A stretch of DNA of 64,000 nt from Polyodon spathula (Eukaryota; Chordata; Actinopteri; Acipenseriformes; Polyodontidae): positions 92,831,959 to 92,895,958 of the forward strand of contig NC_054536.1 in the NCBI RefSeq assembly GCF_017654505.1, given 5' to 3'. This document shows positions 1 to 11,987 of this stretch, piece after piece. How positions within the stretch are numbered: position 1 is the first letter of the stretch; each line of letters begins with the position of its first letter. The notes below the pieces were generated by a model, which was not told where the DNA came from, ran no database searches, and saw nothing but the letters and a program-made list of their open reading frames with translations. The position numbers and the translations under genes were made by a program.

Positions 1-114
1 CTCCGCTACCAAGGACAGTATAACGAGAATATGATGGGAGACTACATTTGGGGGCTGATTCGTGAAAGTGATTTACAGTATAATCGTAAATCCCGAAAAA
101 CTACTCACTTCTAA
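1..114 (+). pseudogene. C-terminal end of an unrecognised, probably transposon-encoded ORF
   Basis: Frame 1 is open from the first base for 37 codons and ends at TAA (112-114). The peptide has an aromatic and basic C-terminus, with GQYNENMMGDYIWGL followed by a basic RKSRK segment close to the stop. The last codons and the following 230 bases recur as a truncated copy at about 43803-44081, which shows that this is the end of a dispersed element and not a host gene. I do not recognise the family. It could be the 3' end of a DNA transposon or a retroelement; the rest lies before the window. Confidence 0.5.
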
Positions 115-345
115 ATCTTTTGTAGTCATTTTTGTATTACTTTAGTATAAATACATGTTAATTTGGATTCATATGTTGTTTTTTTCTGACTTTATGTGAA
201 CGAAAAGACTGTTTTCTCATTGGAAATAGGTAAATTTCAAAATATCACTGTCCTGGTCACAAAAGCAAAGTTTGTGGGGAATAATAGCCATTTTCTATAC
301 TTTTGAGGCATAAGCAATTAGGAAATAACACTTACTACCCAGGAA
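74..345 (+). repeat. Dispersed repeat, copy A (3' end of the element at 1-114)
   Basis: About 270 bases from acagtataatcgtaaatc to the run around gcaattaggaaataacac match 43803-44081 with only scattered substitutions and a short indel near 260. The copies diverge on both sides. This is the pattern expected of a transposable-element 3' end present more than once. Confidence 0.75.
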
Positions 346-3300
346 CCAAAAATTGTGTTACATAGTGTTATTCATTAGTAAATGAATCACATTCATTAGT
401 AATTGGCACAACAGTATATATAGATGAACATTTTACTCACTCTGGGTTGGGTGTTCAGTGTGGAGCGAACAGGAGAGAAAGTCAGGAGTAAGCTTTGATA
501 ATTACAATTGCTAGACATGCTGAATTAGATCAGCACGGTACTTGTTTGTATAGCGTTCATCCCCTGTTTGTTAGTGTCTGTTCGTTCGTCCCGTTTGTTA
601 GTGTCTGTTCATTTAGTTTGTCTGTTTTGGCCAATGTGCCATTTTCTTTTACAAAGTGTTTTTTTCTGTTTAAACTTTTTATTTTACAAAAAACACACTG
701 AGTGCCGCAGCATCTCAGTTTCACCTGCCAGTACTGCATGTCTGTGTACTCCTTTCTGGCTTGAAGTCACCCCTACAGCCAGCTTGTTCACAGGGTTCCA
801 TAAACTACAATAAAATACCGGTATGCTCCAGTGTGTAATTGTATTCTTTTAAATACATTTTATTCAATTAATTTTGTTCCTATTTGTAATGTTTTGCCAT
901 ACTGTGTTTTTTATGCGTTTCTTTGTTAAGTGCTGCATTTATTTGAGCTGGGGTGGGGGAAAAAATGTACATGTTTAATTATTGAGAGCAGCATTTATTA
1001 GAGGACAGCATCTATTACAAATCTGATCTCTGAATGCTGTACTTATTTAAGGGCTGTGGTAATTCAGATGTAATAATATATGTTCAAGCTGCTGTTCAAT
1101 TAAGGGAGATATTGTACTGTGCATTTAAGTTTGGTGCCACTCAATTTGACAATGTAGCCAATTTGGTTAGAAAATACAAATCCCTGTGGTCCCACAGTGT
1201 CTGCTGCTGCAGTGCTTTTGGCAGTCCACGTCCAGAATGTGCATGCAGATCAGTTCTGAGCTTTTTACACCCCCATGTGAGACAGGAATAGCTCTGCACG
1301 GAGCAGATAGCATGTATGTTTTAGCTTAAAGTCACTTATCAAAAGATGCAGTGGCAGTCGGCCAGGTACTGGATGTCCCTGTAAAGAGAGATGCAAAAAC
1401 AGCTTGCTGCTTAGATCTTTGATACATACATAGGCTGCTAAGCTTGCTCATCTATTAATAGAGCTGTACCGTCTCTAAATGTAATCTGCCAGTGTGTTTT
1501 AATTGCAGGGAACAATAACTGCATTCTGAAGCTTGTCAGATTGACCGTGTCATGAAGAATCAACACGTTAGTTTCAAGCCTCTGATAGGACTGCTTTTCT
1601 TTCTTGACATCATTTTACCATCAAAAAACAAAAAACAAGAACAAGTATAAAACATATGATATGTTGAGGGTTAGTTGAACAATACAGTTCTGACTCCTCA
1701 ATTACATTGTGTGCAATGTTTAAGCCAAGGCCACTGTATTATATCCCACCCCCTGTCTGTCTCATACTGTCATATTTGACTTTATGGTGACAGATTATCA
1801 TCTCTTATGTATCCATCCCTTCATCTGTCCATCCACCTTGTATCTACAGCAGCCTTGTGTGTATCTATCAGTGTCTACATTCATCTATCAGTACACAAAA
1901 TTCACTCTTTTTGCCAGAATAAATTAAGCAGGTCCTCCTTTTTATAATCCTGAAAGGTGAAGTCTCTTTTGCATATGGCATGAAACCCCCATGGCCTTGT
2001 AGCTAGTCGCTTGCCAGCTATGTGAAGTGAATAGCTGTGACTCTTCATGAGAAAAGGGAGCTGTGTTTGCTTGAGAGGGGAAACAGAAGCTTCTCTGACA
2101 GGAATGAAAAGGCAAAACTGAAAGCTGTGAAAAAACAAGACCTACAGAACAAAGCCCTTCTCATCCAGCATCTTTTTGGCTGCGATAACAGCCCATTCCA
2201 GTCTCAGACTGTTCATTCAATTGACAGATTTGCTGCGAGACACAAAGTTGATGTGACTTAAGACCACACACTACGACGTATGATTTAAAATGGTGCCTGT
2301 GGAAGAGAGATATTTGCAATCAGAGCTAGCAATTCGGTCTTGCTTTTTACATGGGGTTACCAATGAAATAAAATAAAAGGTTACTGTATACATTGCATAA
2401 TGGAAAGAGTGCCTTCTTGGTCACAGGAATCCAGTGTGGACTGTCCACAAAAATAAAGCTACCAGTACTGGTAACCTGGTGTAGAATGAGTGAATGCACT
2501 TACTGGGAGCATACAACTGCATGTAAACAAATACATATTGTTACAGAAAAGGGATTTATAATATCAAAGTTGTATGACTGTATATACTGTCTACTGTATA
2601 TACACGGTTGACTTTCTATAGTAGTTCTGAACAAGGCATTGTCTTTTCATTGCTTTCTATATTTTCCTTATGAGGATTGTCATCAATAGTGCCAGTTTTG
2701 CATATGCTCTCAATACCATCAAATGCTGTGAATGTTTAATTTTAAATGGCTATAAATATAGATTTATAATATAGATTTAAAATATGATTACTGACTTACC
2801 AGAACAGGAATACTGTGACAGAATAAGCTTAGGGAGTCACCTATCTACTGTTCAGTCTACTCCTTCCTCAAACAATGTAACTTGTACATTCCAGTAAAAA
2901 AAAACAAAAAAAAAACACATTAGGACCAATGGAGCAAAAAAATAAATTAGTAAATAAACTTGTTGATTTAAATGAACTAATGAACACCGCAGGCGAAATG
3001 AATGATGCAACTTCTTAATTGTATTTATATAGGCTTCAGTTTTTCTTCCTTCAGTTCATGTTCGGTGTGCATTGGCCCTTAAGTGTTTATTACTCACATC
3101 AGTGCTCCAGGTAAGGTTTTGGGCCATTGAGTAATTTACTGTCCAATTTAGGCACTGTGGGTCTGATTTTCAGAAGGCACATTTTTGTTTTGATAAAATA
3201 GAGGTTGCAATCATGGCTGTAACTAGCTATGAGGACTCCGAGGTCATGTCCTCGCTTGTTTTTTTGCCTCATCAATGCTGATGCTCATGTCAAAATTCTG

Positions 3301-3924
3301 GTAAAGTACAAAACTCCTTCATTTTCTCTGTTGGTTTGCCTGTAAAATAGATTTGGAGGTTGAATAGTAAATACCAAGCAGTTATATTAATTCTGCCAGC
3401 TATAGTGTGAAACCTCAGTTTGACCTCGGTAGAATGCCAGCTCTGGTTACGGCACTTGTCGCAATACATTTTCACACATTTTTTTGCCACCTAATTATAC
3501 GTCTTTATTTTCAACAGGGGCAGGTTCATTTCTCCTGCTCGCAAAGCCTTTTGGCGACTTCTGCTTATGACTGATTCAACTGAAACAGCAATTGATTTTC
3601 CAGTTCCTGACCAAGCCAGTTAGTCACATTTCAATTGTCTGGACTTCCTTTTAACTAGAAAATAACGAGGAAGCACGTCATTGCAACAATGGGAAAAAAT
3701 TAATTTTTAACCTCTCAAGTTGAGCTTTTACTCGATGAGATTTTAGTGCATCAAAATGTTCTTTTCAGCAAAAGCTCAGAAGCCACTGCTAAATTTTAAA
3801 TACAGAAGGGTATAACAGAAAAAATAAATGCAACCTCTTCCATAAAAAGATCAAATAAAGAAACCCAGAAAAGATTCAGGGACTAAAAACGCAGAACAGC
3901 AGTTGTGATGTATAGTTCACCCCT
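346..3924. other. Non-coding stretch, nothing recognised
   Basis: AT-rich sequence with only short open frames (under about 90 codons) lacking family motifs, splice context or homology that I recognise. It is probably gabbr2 intron, given the exons from 7178 onward. A short exon could be missed by eye. Confidence 0.5.
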
Positions 3925-3974
3925 TAGTCTCTGTAAGTAGCTTTGGATAAAAGTGTCTTCTAAATGACTAAAAA

Positions 3975-4037
<63 letters not shown>
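3925..4037 (+). repeat. LINE/SINE-type 3' tail plus (TAA)n microsatellite
   Basis: The phrase ctgtaagtagctttggataa, followed by aagtgtcttctaaatgac and then a long TAA/ATA run, matches the 3' tail seen in many fish SINE and LINE copies, where the tail ends in a short tandem repeat. The 5' body of the element was not delimited. Confidence 0.6.
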
Positions 4038-6321
4038 GCGTTCCTATAAAAAAAAAAAAACAATCCTCAATATAATAATGTATTCTTTGATGCAATATTA
4101 ATATTAATATTCTTTGCATGCAATATCTGAATGTTTCTGTGTGTTTATGAAAAATCATAATAAAAATGTTAAACATGAACATGCGTTTGTGGCATGTTTT
4201 AGAATGGTCATATGTTAATTATGTATTTTATATATTCTAAAATTAGCCAGCCTCCACTTAGAAGCCCCTGTTCAAATTTTCTGAACAAAGCACCATTCTC
4301 CATGATAAATGAGTCGTGGCATGAGCCAGGGTACTTCGCAGCTACATCAGTGATAATAAATTGAGCATTACATTAAACTTACAGTTAAAGAATGATGATG
4401 TTTTCTTTTTTGGAAATCAGGATATTGCAACATATGTACAAGCTATTACACCAAGCACATTTGGGAAAGTGGACAACTCATAACATTTGTTTGGTTCTAT
4501 TTTGTTCCACATCCCAAATTGGAAATATTATATACTCCCTTGCCCTGACATCAGTCAGTATCTTTGACACAGAAGACTGGCAGATGCCTGATCTGTCCCC
4601 AGCTGCTGTCTGTGTGGCACCCGTTGCATGAAAATGAAGGGCTGCTGTAGCCTTTACAGGTACAGGTATAGCGTGACTGAGGGCTGTTTGTGATTCTAAA
4701 TTAGACTCAAGCAGATCACACAGCTCCCTTATAGTGCATATATCCAGCCTGCATCTATGTCTAACTTGTATTGGAGTTAGATCTATAAATGTCTGACAGG
4801 GACAAACTATTCTGGGTTTTAGTAAGGTCGTTTTTTCCTCATCCCTTCGCTCTCGTGCTGCAGTCAGAGAATTGGAAGCGCTTCGATATCTCCATTGTCG
4901 ATTGCAGCTCAGTAGCCCTGTCAGCGATCGCAGTTTAAATAAGATGGATTATACTTAACAAACGGCCTGCATGCACAAAGCATATATCTCTAATGATTTA
5001 AACACCAGCAATCACATCAAGCCATGAATATTTGATCTCCATCTTCATGTAAACATATACAAAAAACTGGACCAAACTTGGCACTTGCACTCACTGTTAC
5101 AGATGTTAGCTTCCACACAAAAAATATATTAAAAAAATACATATATTTTAAAGATTTAAATGATGGCTGGGTTTAAATCCTCTACAGTTGACATTAATTG
5201 AATTGACTGTTCTGAGTCTTCAGGTTTTCGTTCATGTGTCTCTGGCTTAGTGCTGGCATTTGTGGAGGTGCTAAGTCATGATTCTGTTTAACATTTCTGC
5301 ACAGCTACAGAATGGCATGAAGTAGATCAGTTTCACCTTGATTGGCAAGTTCATTGCAACTTGTTTGGCGCTACCTGTAGGCAAAAAGCACTCATATTTA
5401 ATCATCTTGCTGTGATTTTGTAAGTGCCTTGAATGTTGTCAAGATTTTTCAAAGCCTATAATCATCACAGTGTTTTTTCTTCCTTCTCCAAATTGTGAAA
5501 AAAGTACATACATGTATTTTTTTTTTGTTTGTTTTTATAAATGAAACATAGTTTGCAGTAATTCACCTGGATTTAATTAAAATCATACCAGGAGAGTCTG
5601 GACTAAGTGATATTAATCATATCAAAGTGAATAAGTTCAAATGGACCAACCTGTGTAGAATTATTTTAAAAAACTAAATGCAAATGCTGTGTCGTGCATT
5701 TTTTAATTTTTCATTTATCTTTTGCAAATGAGGTGCAGTAACTCAGCTGGATGTGGTTAAAAGCATTACAGACCAGACTGAACTGAGAAATCACCATAAA
5801 CTATATAGAGAAAGTACTACTCTTTAAATATAGACTTCGCTAAAGCAGAAAGCTTCCCCTGTGAGAACAGAGACAGCTTTTTAATGTGCACGGCTCATGC
5901 TTTTTGGATTCAGTTGCCATTAAATAATTCAAATGTATCTTACCTACATACAATGCAAAACATGATTTTGGTTCAGTAATGGTGTAAAATGTAAATGCAT
6001 CTGATTACTCCTTGTGTCCTGGATCCCGCTGCAAAACAAATAATCCTAGCCAATGTATTGACAAATCAACAACGTGCCATCAGGTCATATCTTTAAGCAC
6101 ATGTGACAGGAGCAGAGATGCTAGAGAGCAGAGACACTGGAGATCAGGGGTATCAGGCTCGAATGCTGGTTTGGCACAATGTTATTAATCAGAAGCTGGA
6201 CATCATTACGAAGGTATTCCAGATCTAGGAGGATATTTTAAAAAAATCGAAGAAAAAAAACTGCAAAAATAATAGCACACTATTAAAACAAAGATGAATG
6301 TGGCTTGGTTTAAGCCAGGGC
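4038..6321. other. Non-coding stretch, nothing recognised
   Basis: AT-rich intron-like sequence. No open frame with a recognisable domain and no clear repeat boundaries were found. Confidence 0.45.
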
Positions 6322-6484
6322 TGAACTGATAGTTTGTTTAATTAGAACTTTTTAATTGTTTTCAGCTCTTAAACAGCTACAGATTTCTAGTTAGCTACAA
6401 CATTTTATAAGTAACTTGAACTCTGCAACTGGTTAAGAGCTGAAAACAAGTAAAAAGGTCAAATTAAGCAAATTATCAGTTCAA
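6322..6484. repeat. Long imperfect inverted repeat (MITE-like)
   Basis: The left arm 6322-6374 (tgaactgat ... ttttcagctcttaa) is an imperfect reverse complement of the right arm 6431-6484 (ttaagagctgaaaac ... atcagttca), around a loop of about 55 bases. There is no ORF. The shape suits a short non-autonomous DNA transposon, but its terminal duplication was not identified. Confidence 0.5.
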
Positions 6485-6667
6485 TTAAGTAATTGAGAGC
6501 TCAGTTGGAACCAGCAGAAACAGGGGGTCCCCAGGACCAGGGTTTAAATGGTTAAATGCAATAACTGCCCCACACAGCGAGTGCAGCTATTCCCGTCGCT
6601 GTACTTGTTTACCTTCACAAGCTTTCCCTAAGTACCTGCACAGGCTTCAACATAACTGTGGCAGGGC

Positions 6668-6824
6668 AAAAGCCCTGCTGCTGTAAATATTCAGTGTGTG
6701 TGGGAATGTAACGCAATTGATGCTAATTGGGGAGTGGCCTGTTGTATATAAGGAAGGAGAAACTCCACATCCTTGCCAACCTTACATTCCCACACCCATA
6801 AACTATTTACAGCAGCAGGGCTTT
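6668..6824. repeat. 157-bp inverted repeat (MITE-like)
   Basis: The left arm aaagccctgctgctgtaaat and the following gtgtgggaatgtaa are mirrored as reverse complement by ttacattcccacac and atttacagcagcagggcttt on the right. The loop contains tatataagg. The phrase ggcagggcaaagccctg also occurs near the start of the solo LTR at 15012, so the two may share an ancestor. Confidence 0.6.
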
Positions 6825-7177
6825 CATGAAATTGTTCAGCTTTAGTTTTCTCACAAGTTCCTCACCCTTTTCAGCAAAATGTGGTGGAATTTTGTTAAGT
6901 CTTCACAGAGCCAAACCAAGTACCCCTTCAGGCTACACTTGGACTACAGCCCTGTCTTAAGTGTCCCTTCTCGATAGTAGTTCCCCGTGCAAGTTCATTG
7001 ATGCCATGCTTATTTTATTCATACTGAAACAGTGCCCAACATGGCTAATTGATGAGTGGCTTGCTCTTCTTTGGCGCCATATCGTGAGACAGATGTGACT
7101 GAATTTCCTGGAGGTTCTTTCTGTTTCTTGTTTAACTACCTACACATATATGATTTGTATTTCTTTGTCTTCTGCAG

Positions 7178-7243
7178 GATAACGATGTCCGGATAATTAT
7201 TGGGCAGTTTGATGAGAACTTGGCGGCAAAAGTTTTTTGCTGT
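7178..7243 (+). CDS. gabbr2: GABA-B receptor subunit 2, internal exon (Venus-flytrap domain, part 1)
   Basis: A 66-base, phase 0-0 exon bounded by tcttctgcag and gtaagt. It encodes 22 residues, [20 protein letters not shown] then CC, which match the mammalian GABA-B2 extracellular domain and not GABA-B1, since the paired Cys-Cys and the IxGQFD segment are GABA-B2-like. GABA-B2 is the G-protein-coupling subunit of the heterodimeric class C metabotropic GABA receptor at the plasma membrane. This segment belongs to the membrane-proximal lobe of its extracellular bilobed domain. Upstream exons were not found in this window and presumably lie before it, because introns of this gene are large in other vertebrates. 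Confidence 0.92.
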
Positions 7244-7384
7244 GTAAGTACAGATCCCTAAAATGTACATAATCTCCACCTCTGTCACTGCGCTGCTTCA
7301 GAACAGCAGCTGAAGTCAATAGCAGGGTCACTGTGGATGGATGTACAATAATTAATGCAGAATGAAAGATGGCAGGTCATGATT

Positions 7385-7391
7385 ATATCTA

Positions 7392-7434
<43 letters not shown>

Positions 7435-7439
7435 CTCTA

Positions 7440-7498
<59 letters not shown>
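7385..7498. repeat. Compound (TC)n(TA)n microsatellite
   Basis: Alternating tc runs pass into ta runs. All open frames here (poly Ser-Leu, poly Tyr-Ile) are microsatellite artefacts. It lies in the gabbr2 intron about 140 bases after the first exon. Confidence 0.95.
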
Positions 7499-7502
<4 letters not shown>

Positions 7503-8728
7503 ATTATTTTCATTATTTGGTGCCCCTGGCTTTTAAAATGACTGTACATTCTTTTTTTCCACAAAATATAGTTTTAAGAAACACTAACTTTCTGTGAGGA
7601 ACGAAGACTTCTTATCATTGATGGTCAAGTTGTTTTAAGACATGATTGCACTGACATCACAGGAGTTTTCTCTCTTTTGAGGAACCTCTGCTCAGTGATT
7701 GTCTTCTTATATGGCATAAAGAGCCCTTCTGCGGCAGTAGCTCCTAAGTCTTATATTAGGCATTTCAGTGATGACGTCTAGAAGTAGGGCAGATGCAGCT
7801 TGTCCACCATTTAGCAAAACTATGTACGTATCACTATTATTAAAATGTATGTATTTAAAAGGGCTGCACAAAAAAATAAATAAATATATTGCCCATGGTA
7901 CTGTCAAAAGTGTTTAGACCACGGACAGCCAGGGCAGGATGGGTTTGATGTGTGCGCAAAGTGTTTCAGATCTGAAGGGAAATAGAACCAGTCAGTGCAG
8001 TGAAGTCTGTACTCTAGACTAGCTCTTAAATGCATCACCTTTGCACGGTCGCTAGCATGTAGTCTAATGCCTCATTTCCACTGTGCGCAGGTCACCCTCA
8101 AATGTTCTTGTACCAAATCAAATGCTCACTGGGGGTTTGTGGGATGACATTGTGCTGTGTTTTAAGGAACTCAGTACAGTAATCCGGTGCAGATAAATTA
8201 ATCCTGTTAAATACCTTTATACAAAGTTATAACAGTTACTGTACTATATTATTGTTGTTTTGAGATTAGGCTTTTAGATTAAGCTCCCCTAAATCCCTTG
8301 TTTGGAAAGATACAGGGTATTAATGCTTGTGACAGAGTAGCCATCTGGGTGTGTGAATTCGTTGCTGAGTGACAGGCAGGAATTCCGAGGTGGAGGTTGA
8401 AGTTGGTACGCCCCGCAGGTGAACAGAATTTATTTACATATTGTAGTGCTGAGCTACGGGGTTTCCAGGATATAATGTCACAGACAACAATTGCAGTTCA
8501 AAGCAGGAGGAAACCGCTGTATTTTTAATATTTTTTTAAGCTTTTAGTGAACAATGATTCTCATTTTCTCATGTTTTCTACCCTTTCATTAATTCACAAT
8601 TATTGCAGCAACAATGTTGTTCTAATAGTAGTTATAGGTCTCTTGACAGATTCATTGGATTCCTGCTGAATGAGAATGGATGTCCTGATTTCACTATAAG
8701 AAAAACAATGCCTATTTGCTGCTGATTC

Positions 8729-8732
<4 letters not shown>

Positions 8733-8791
<59 letters not shown>
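8733..8791. repeat. (TA)n microsatellite
   Basis: About 29 uninterrupted AT dinucleotides in the gabbr2 intron. The rest of the intron, 7499-10882, shows no further gene or identifiable element. Confidence 0.95.
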
Positions 8792-8792
<1 letters not shown>

Positions 8793-10882
8793 CTATATAT
8801 GTTTGAATGAACTTGATGTACATACATGTCATTACCCGTCGAATGGGCATATAGTATGCTTAAAATAGTAGAAATACAATTCAAATTAGTCATATTTTGG
8901 CAAGCTGCTCCCTCTGCAGCATTCTTGGTAATCAAGAAAGCCTGAATGCCCAAACCGTCCCAAGGATTCAGAAACATCTCAAATGGAAACACTTACAATT
9001 TGATGGTCAGATTTTAAGGCAGAATCCATAAACAAGTCCTGAATCAACAAGCTACCCAAGGTTCAGTTTTAATTGCACTGAGGTGGGAATAGTTTCCTTT
9101 TATTCAGTGTTGGAAAACAAAGATGCTGTATATGGCAGAGATGAAGACAGCAAGATTATAGGTCTGCTGGCTTATGCCATTGTTCTATGAGTATTGCTCT
9201 ATCTATCTATATACACTGTGTACACACACACATAGTTTTCTAACATTGAGGTGTTATTGCTATAATCCTGCAGTTCGCACACTTCTCCTAATCATTGTAC
9301 AGATGTTGTGATCTTTCTGTTCTACTCTTTTAATTCTGGATCCCCAAGATGTGGAATAATATATACAGGATACAGCTCTCTCTCTGTCAAAGGGGATTCC
9401 ATCGTAGTACCAACAATGAGGTTAGAAGATTAGGATGATGATAATTCTGTTTGCAACAAAAACAAGTTGAAACATTCACTACACTTGTGGATGTATCCAG
9501 GATAGAGCTTGGGTTCATGACCCATTTGCATTCCTCCCTGGCTAAATACTATGTCTACACTACCTACTTAGGTAATGTGCAATCAAAACCAGCTGAAACC
9601 ATGTGATTACCATTCACTTCATTAACAACTATACAATACAATGCAATTGCAGAGCATAGAGAATCAGCTGGGACTTACTCAGGCATTGTGTCTGAAAGGT
9701 ACTGAGAAGTAGCCCATGAAAGATCTTAAAGGCCAACAATAAGAACTTAAAAGGTGTGATGGGCTCAGTAGACCTGCTACGAGTCAAGGCTAGGGCCGCA
9801 GAATTCAAAATGAACTGGTGCATTCACAGGATTTTGCTAGTCCAGCGATCACCAAGTTACAATCATCAAATCGCTAAATAAAAGAAAATAGCAAATGAGG
9901 ACTCTAAAGTGTCCCAAAAGTATTACATTTGTTTACAAACACTAAAAAATCTAACCTTATAACTATGGACGGCAATACTGCTCAGCTTCTAAATTCATAT
10001 TTTGCAGCTACACACTGGTTTGAACAAGAAGAAATAAGTGTTAAACCAAATAATTGTTTTTAAACATGCAGGTCAGAATACCTTAAAGAGTTAATAACAA
10101 GTATATTCTCTGTATGATAAATAACTTGTCTAATGAATCTATTAACAATATTGAAAGCACCTGCTTTTATCAGGCCTGTGTGTAAAAGTAGCCTGCAAGT
10201 ATGAAGGGTGTAATTACTGGCCTCCCTGTCTGAAGCACTGCTCTATACATTAAGGGGTAAATGTACTAAGTGTTGCGTCTGTCTCAGTTATTGCAAACCA
10301 GAAGGAAGTGTACGTGAAATATACTACACAAACACAGCATCATTTTAACAAATGCTTTGCAGCCTCAGCTCTTATTTGCACTTAAATTAACATGTAATTC
10401 TTGGAGTTGCTGCCAAAGAATACTTTACTGCATACTGTCAAAACTTTTGTATAGGTCTAATTTAAAGGGGGGAGCCACTTTCAAAAAGGGGGGAGGGGTG
10501 CGACGTATACACCAGTGTGACTTATACACCGCTCTTTACGGAATCTCATATTAATATGTTGCAAATTCAGGTTGGAACTCGTTTGCATTATTGGGATTTT
10601 GATTGCTTAAAATAAATCAAAATAAATCCTATGTATTTAACGAGCACTATATTTCTAAATAATCTATTGAATTATCCAAATTGGGAATATGCATACAGCA
10701 TGCTACCTTTTAAGGGAGTGTTTTTCAGTTGGCTGAGTCAATGCTTTACATGTTAAACTTCAACTGGGTTCCACTAATCATTTTTACTTTCGTCACTGAA
10801 TGAGCTGCAATGTATGACTTACAAAAGCGAGCTGTGTGCTCACTAGTGTAACTTGAGTTATGTATTCTCTGTGTCTCTTCAG

Positions 10883-11071
10883 GTGTATAACCTGAACATG
10901 TATGGGAGTAAGTACCAGTGGGTTATTCCAGGCTGGTATCAGGGGAACTGGTGGGAGCAGGCCAACTCCACCAACTGCACCACCAAGAAACTTCTCACAG
11001 CTATGGAGGGCTACATCAGCGTGGATTTTGAACCGCTCAGCACCAAACAGACCAGAGGAGTATCAGGGAGG
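10883..11071 (+). CDS. gabbr2: GABA-B receptor subunit 2, internal exon (Venus-flytrap domain, part 2)
   Basis: A 189-base, phase 0-0 exon (63 codons) bounded by gtgtctcttcag and gtgggt. It encodes [20 protein letters not shown], two N-glycosylation sequons (NST, NCT), and [14 protein letters not shown], all characteristic of GABA-B2 lobe 2. The frame joins directly to the 7178-7243 exon. The reading frame stays open past the donor, so the exon end is set by the GT site and by alignment to the family. No internal disruption is seen, so the exon looks functional. Confidence 0.93.
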
Positions 11072-11744
11072 GTGGGTAGCATCCAACAGGGAACTCGGTT
11101 CACCATTGGGAATTGGATTGACGGTACTGTTTGCCTCCTTGGCGAGTTGGTTCTCTTTCTGAAAAAGGTCAAACAATAAGCATCTCATTGTTTTACGTGC
11201 AGTTTCTGCTTGGATTAAAATAGTCAGTATGCACATTAAGAATCATTGTGTAAAATTTGCAAACAAGCAGTCATCATGTGTAATTAGGAACATGGTTAAT
11301 TTAGGACTATAACTGTGAAGTTATGTACACTTGTTGTCACTGCTATAAGCAGCTGTTTGTTTGATATGAACTGGTTTTATGGTACACATTTTTATTTCAG
11401 TCATTTTTGTAACATGATTTAATGTAACATTAACCTGAGAAATAGGATAAAACACTGTGTTTATACTAGAATAAATGAGGGCTGTCCCATTTGAGCTTTT
11501 TCTTATGTGCTCCCTGATACTCTGCTAAATCATTCAATTATTCATTACAAGTGGTTCACCAGGGTTAGAGGTTATAGCAGAGCCTTTCCTTTCAGACAAC
11601 ACCAAAAACATATACACAATTACCTTAAACAATTTCACAAGCACTTGCGTCTTTGAAAGAAAACAATAACTAATAGCACAGTCTCTCCACTATGACTCCC
11701 AACATTACAAAGGTTTTTTTTTTTTTTTTTTTTTTTTTCTGTAG

Positions 11745-11987
11745 ACGCCACAAGAGTACGAGGCAGAGTATAACAGGAGGAGGCTGCAGAAAGGCCTGGA
11801 GTCCAGTAAATTTCACGGCTTTGCTTATGATGGGATCTGGGTGATAGCCAAGACGTTGACAAGAGTCATGGCAATTCTGAGACAGAAAGAAGGACACAAG
11901 AAGATCCAGGACTATGACTATACCAACAAAGAGCTCGGAGAGATCGTCCTGGATGTCATGAATGGGACGAACTTCCTTGGTGTGACA
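11745..11987 (+). CDS. gabbr2: GABA-B receptor subunit 2, internal exon (Venus-flytrap domain, part 3)
   Basis: A 243-base, phase 0-0 exon (81 codons) bounded by a 29-base T run plus ctgtag, and by gtaagt. It begins TPQEYEAEYN and contains SKFHGFAYDGIWVIAKTL and VLDVMNGTNFLGVT, matching the end of the GABA-B2 ligand-domain fold up to the point where the next exon supplies the linker to the seven transmembrane helices. In total the three exons encode 166 residues, about a sixth of the roughly 940-residue protein. No exon for the next linker segment, transmembrane helices or coiled coil was found in 11988-20400. Confidence 0.93.

Noticed and set aside
2037..2261. 74-codon frame (Lys/Glu-rich) as an upstream gabbr2 exon
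   Set aside because: The peptide does not resemble any GABA-B2 segment and the flanks lack convincing splice sites.
7352..9000. Poly Tyr-Ile and poly Ser-Leu frames here and at 18.7, 44.1, 47.5, 51.6 and 61.0 kb
   Set aside because: Pure translations of TA, TC or AG microsatellites.
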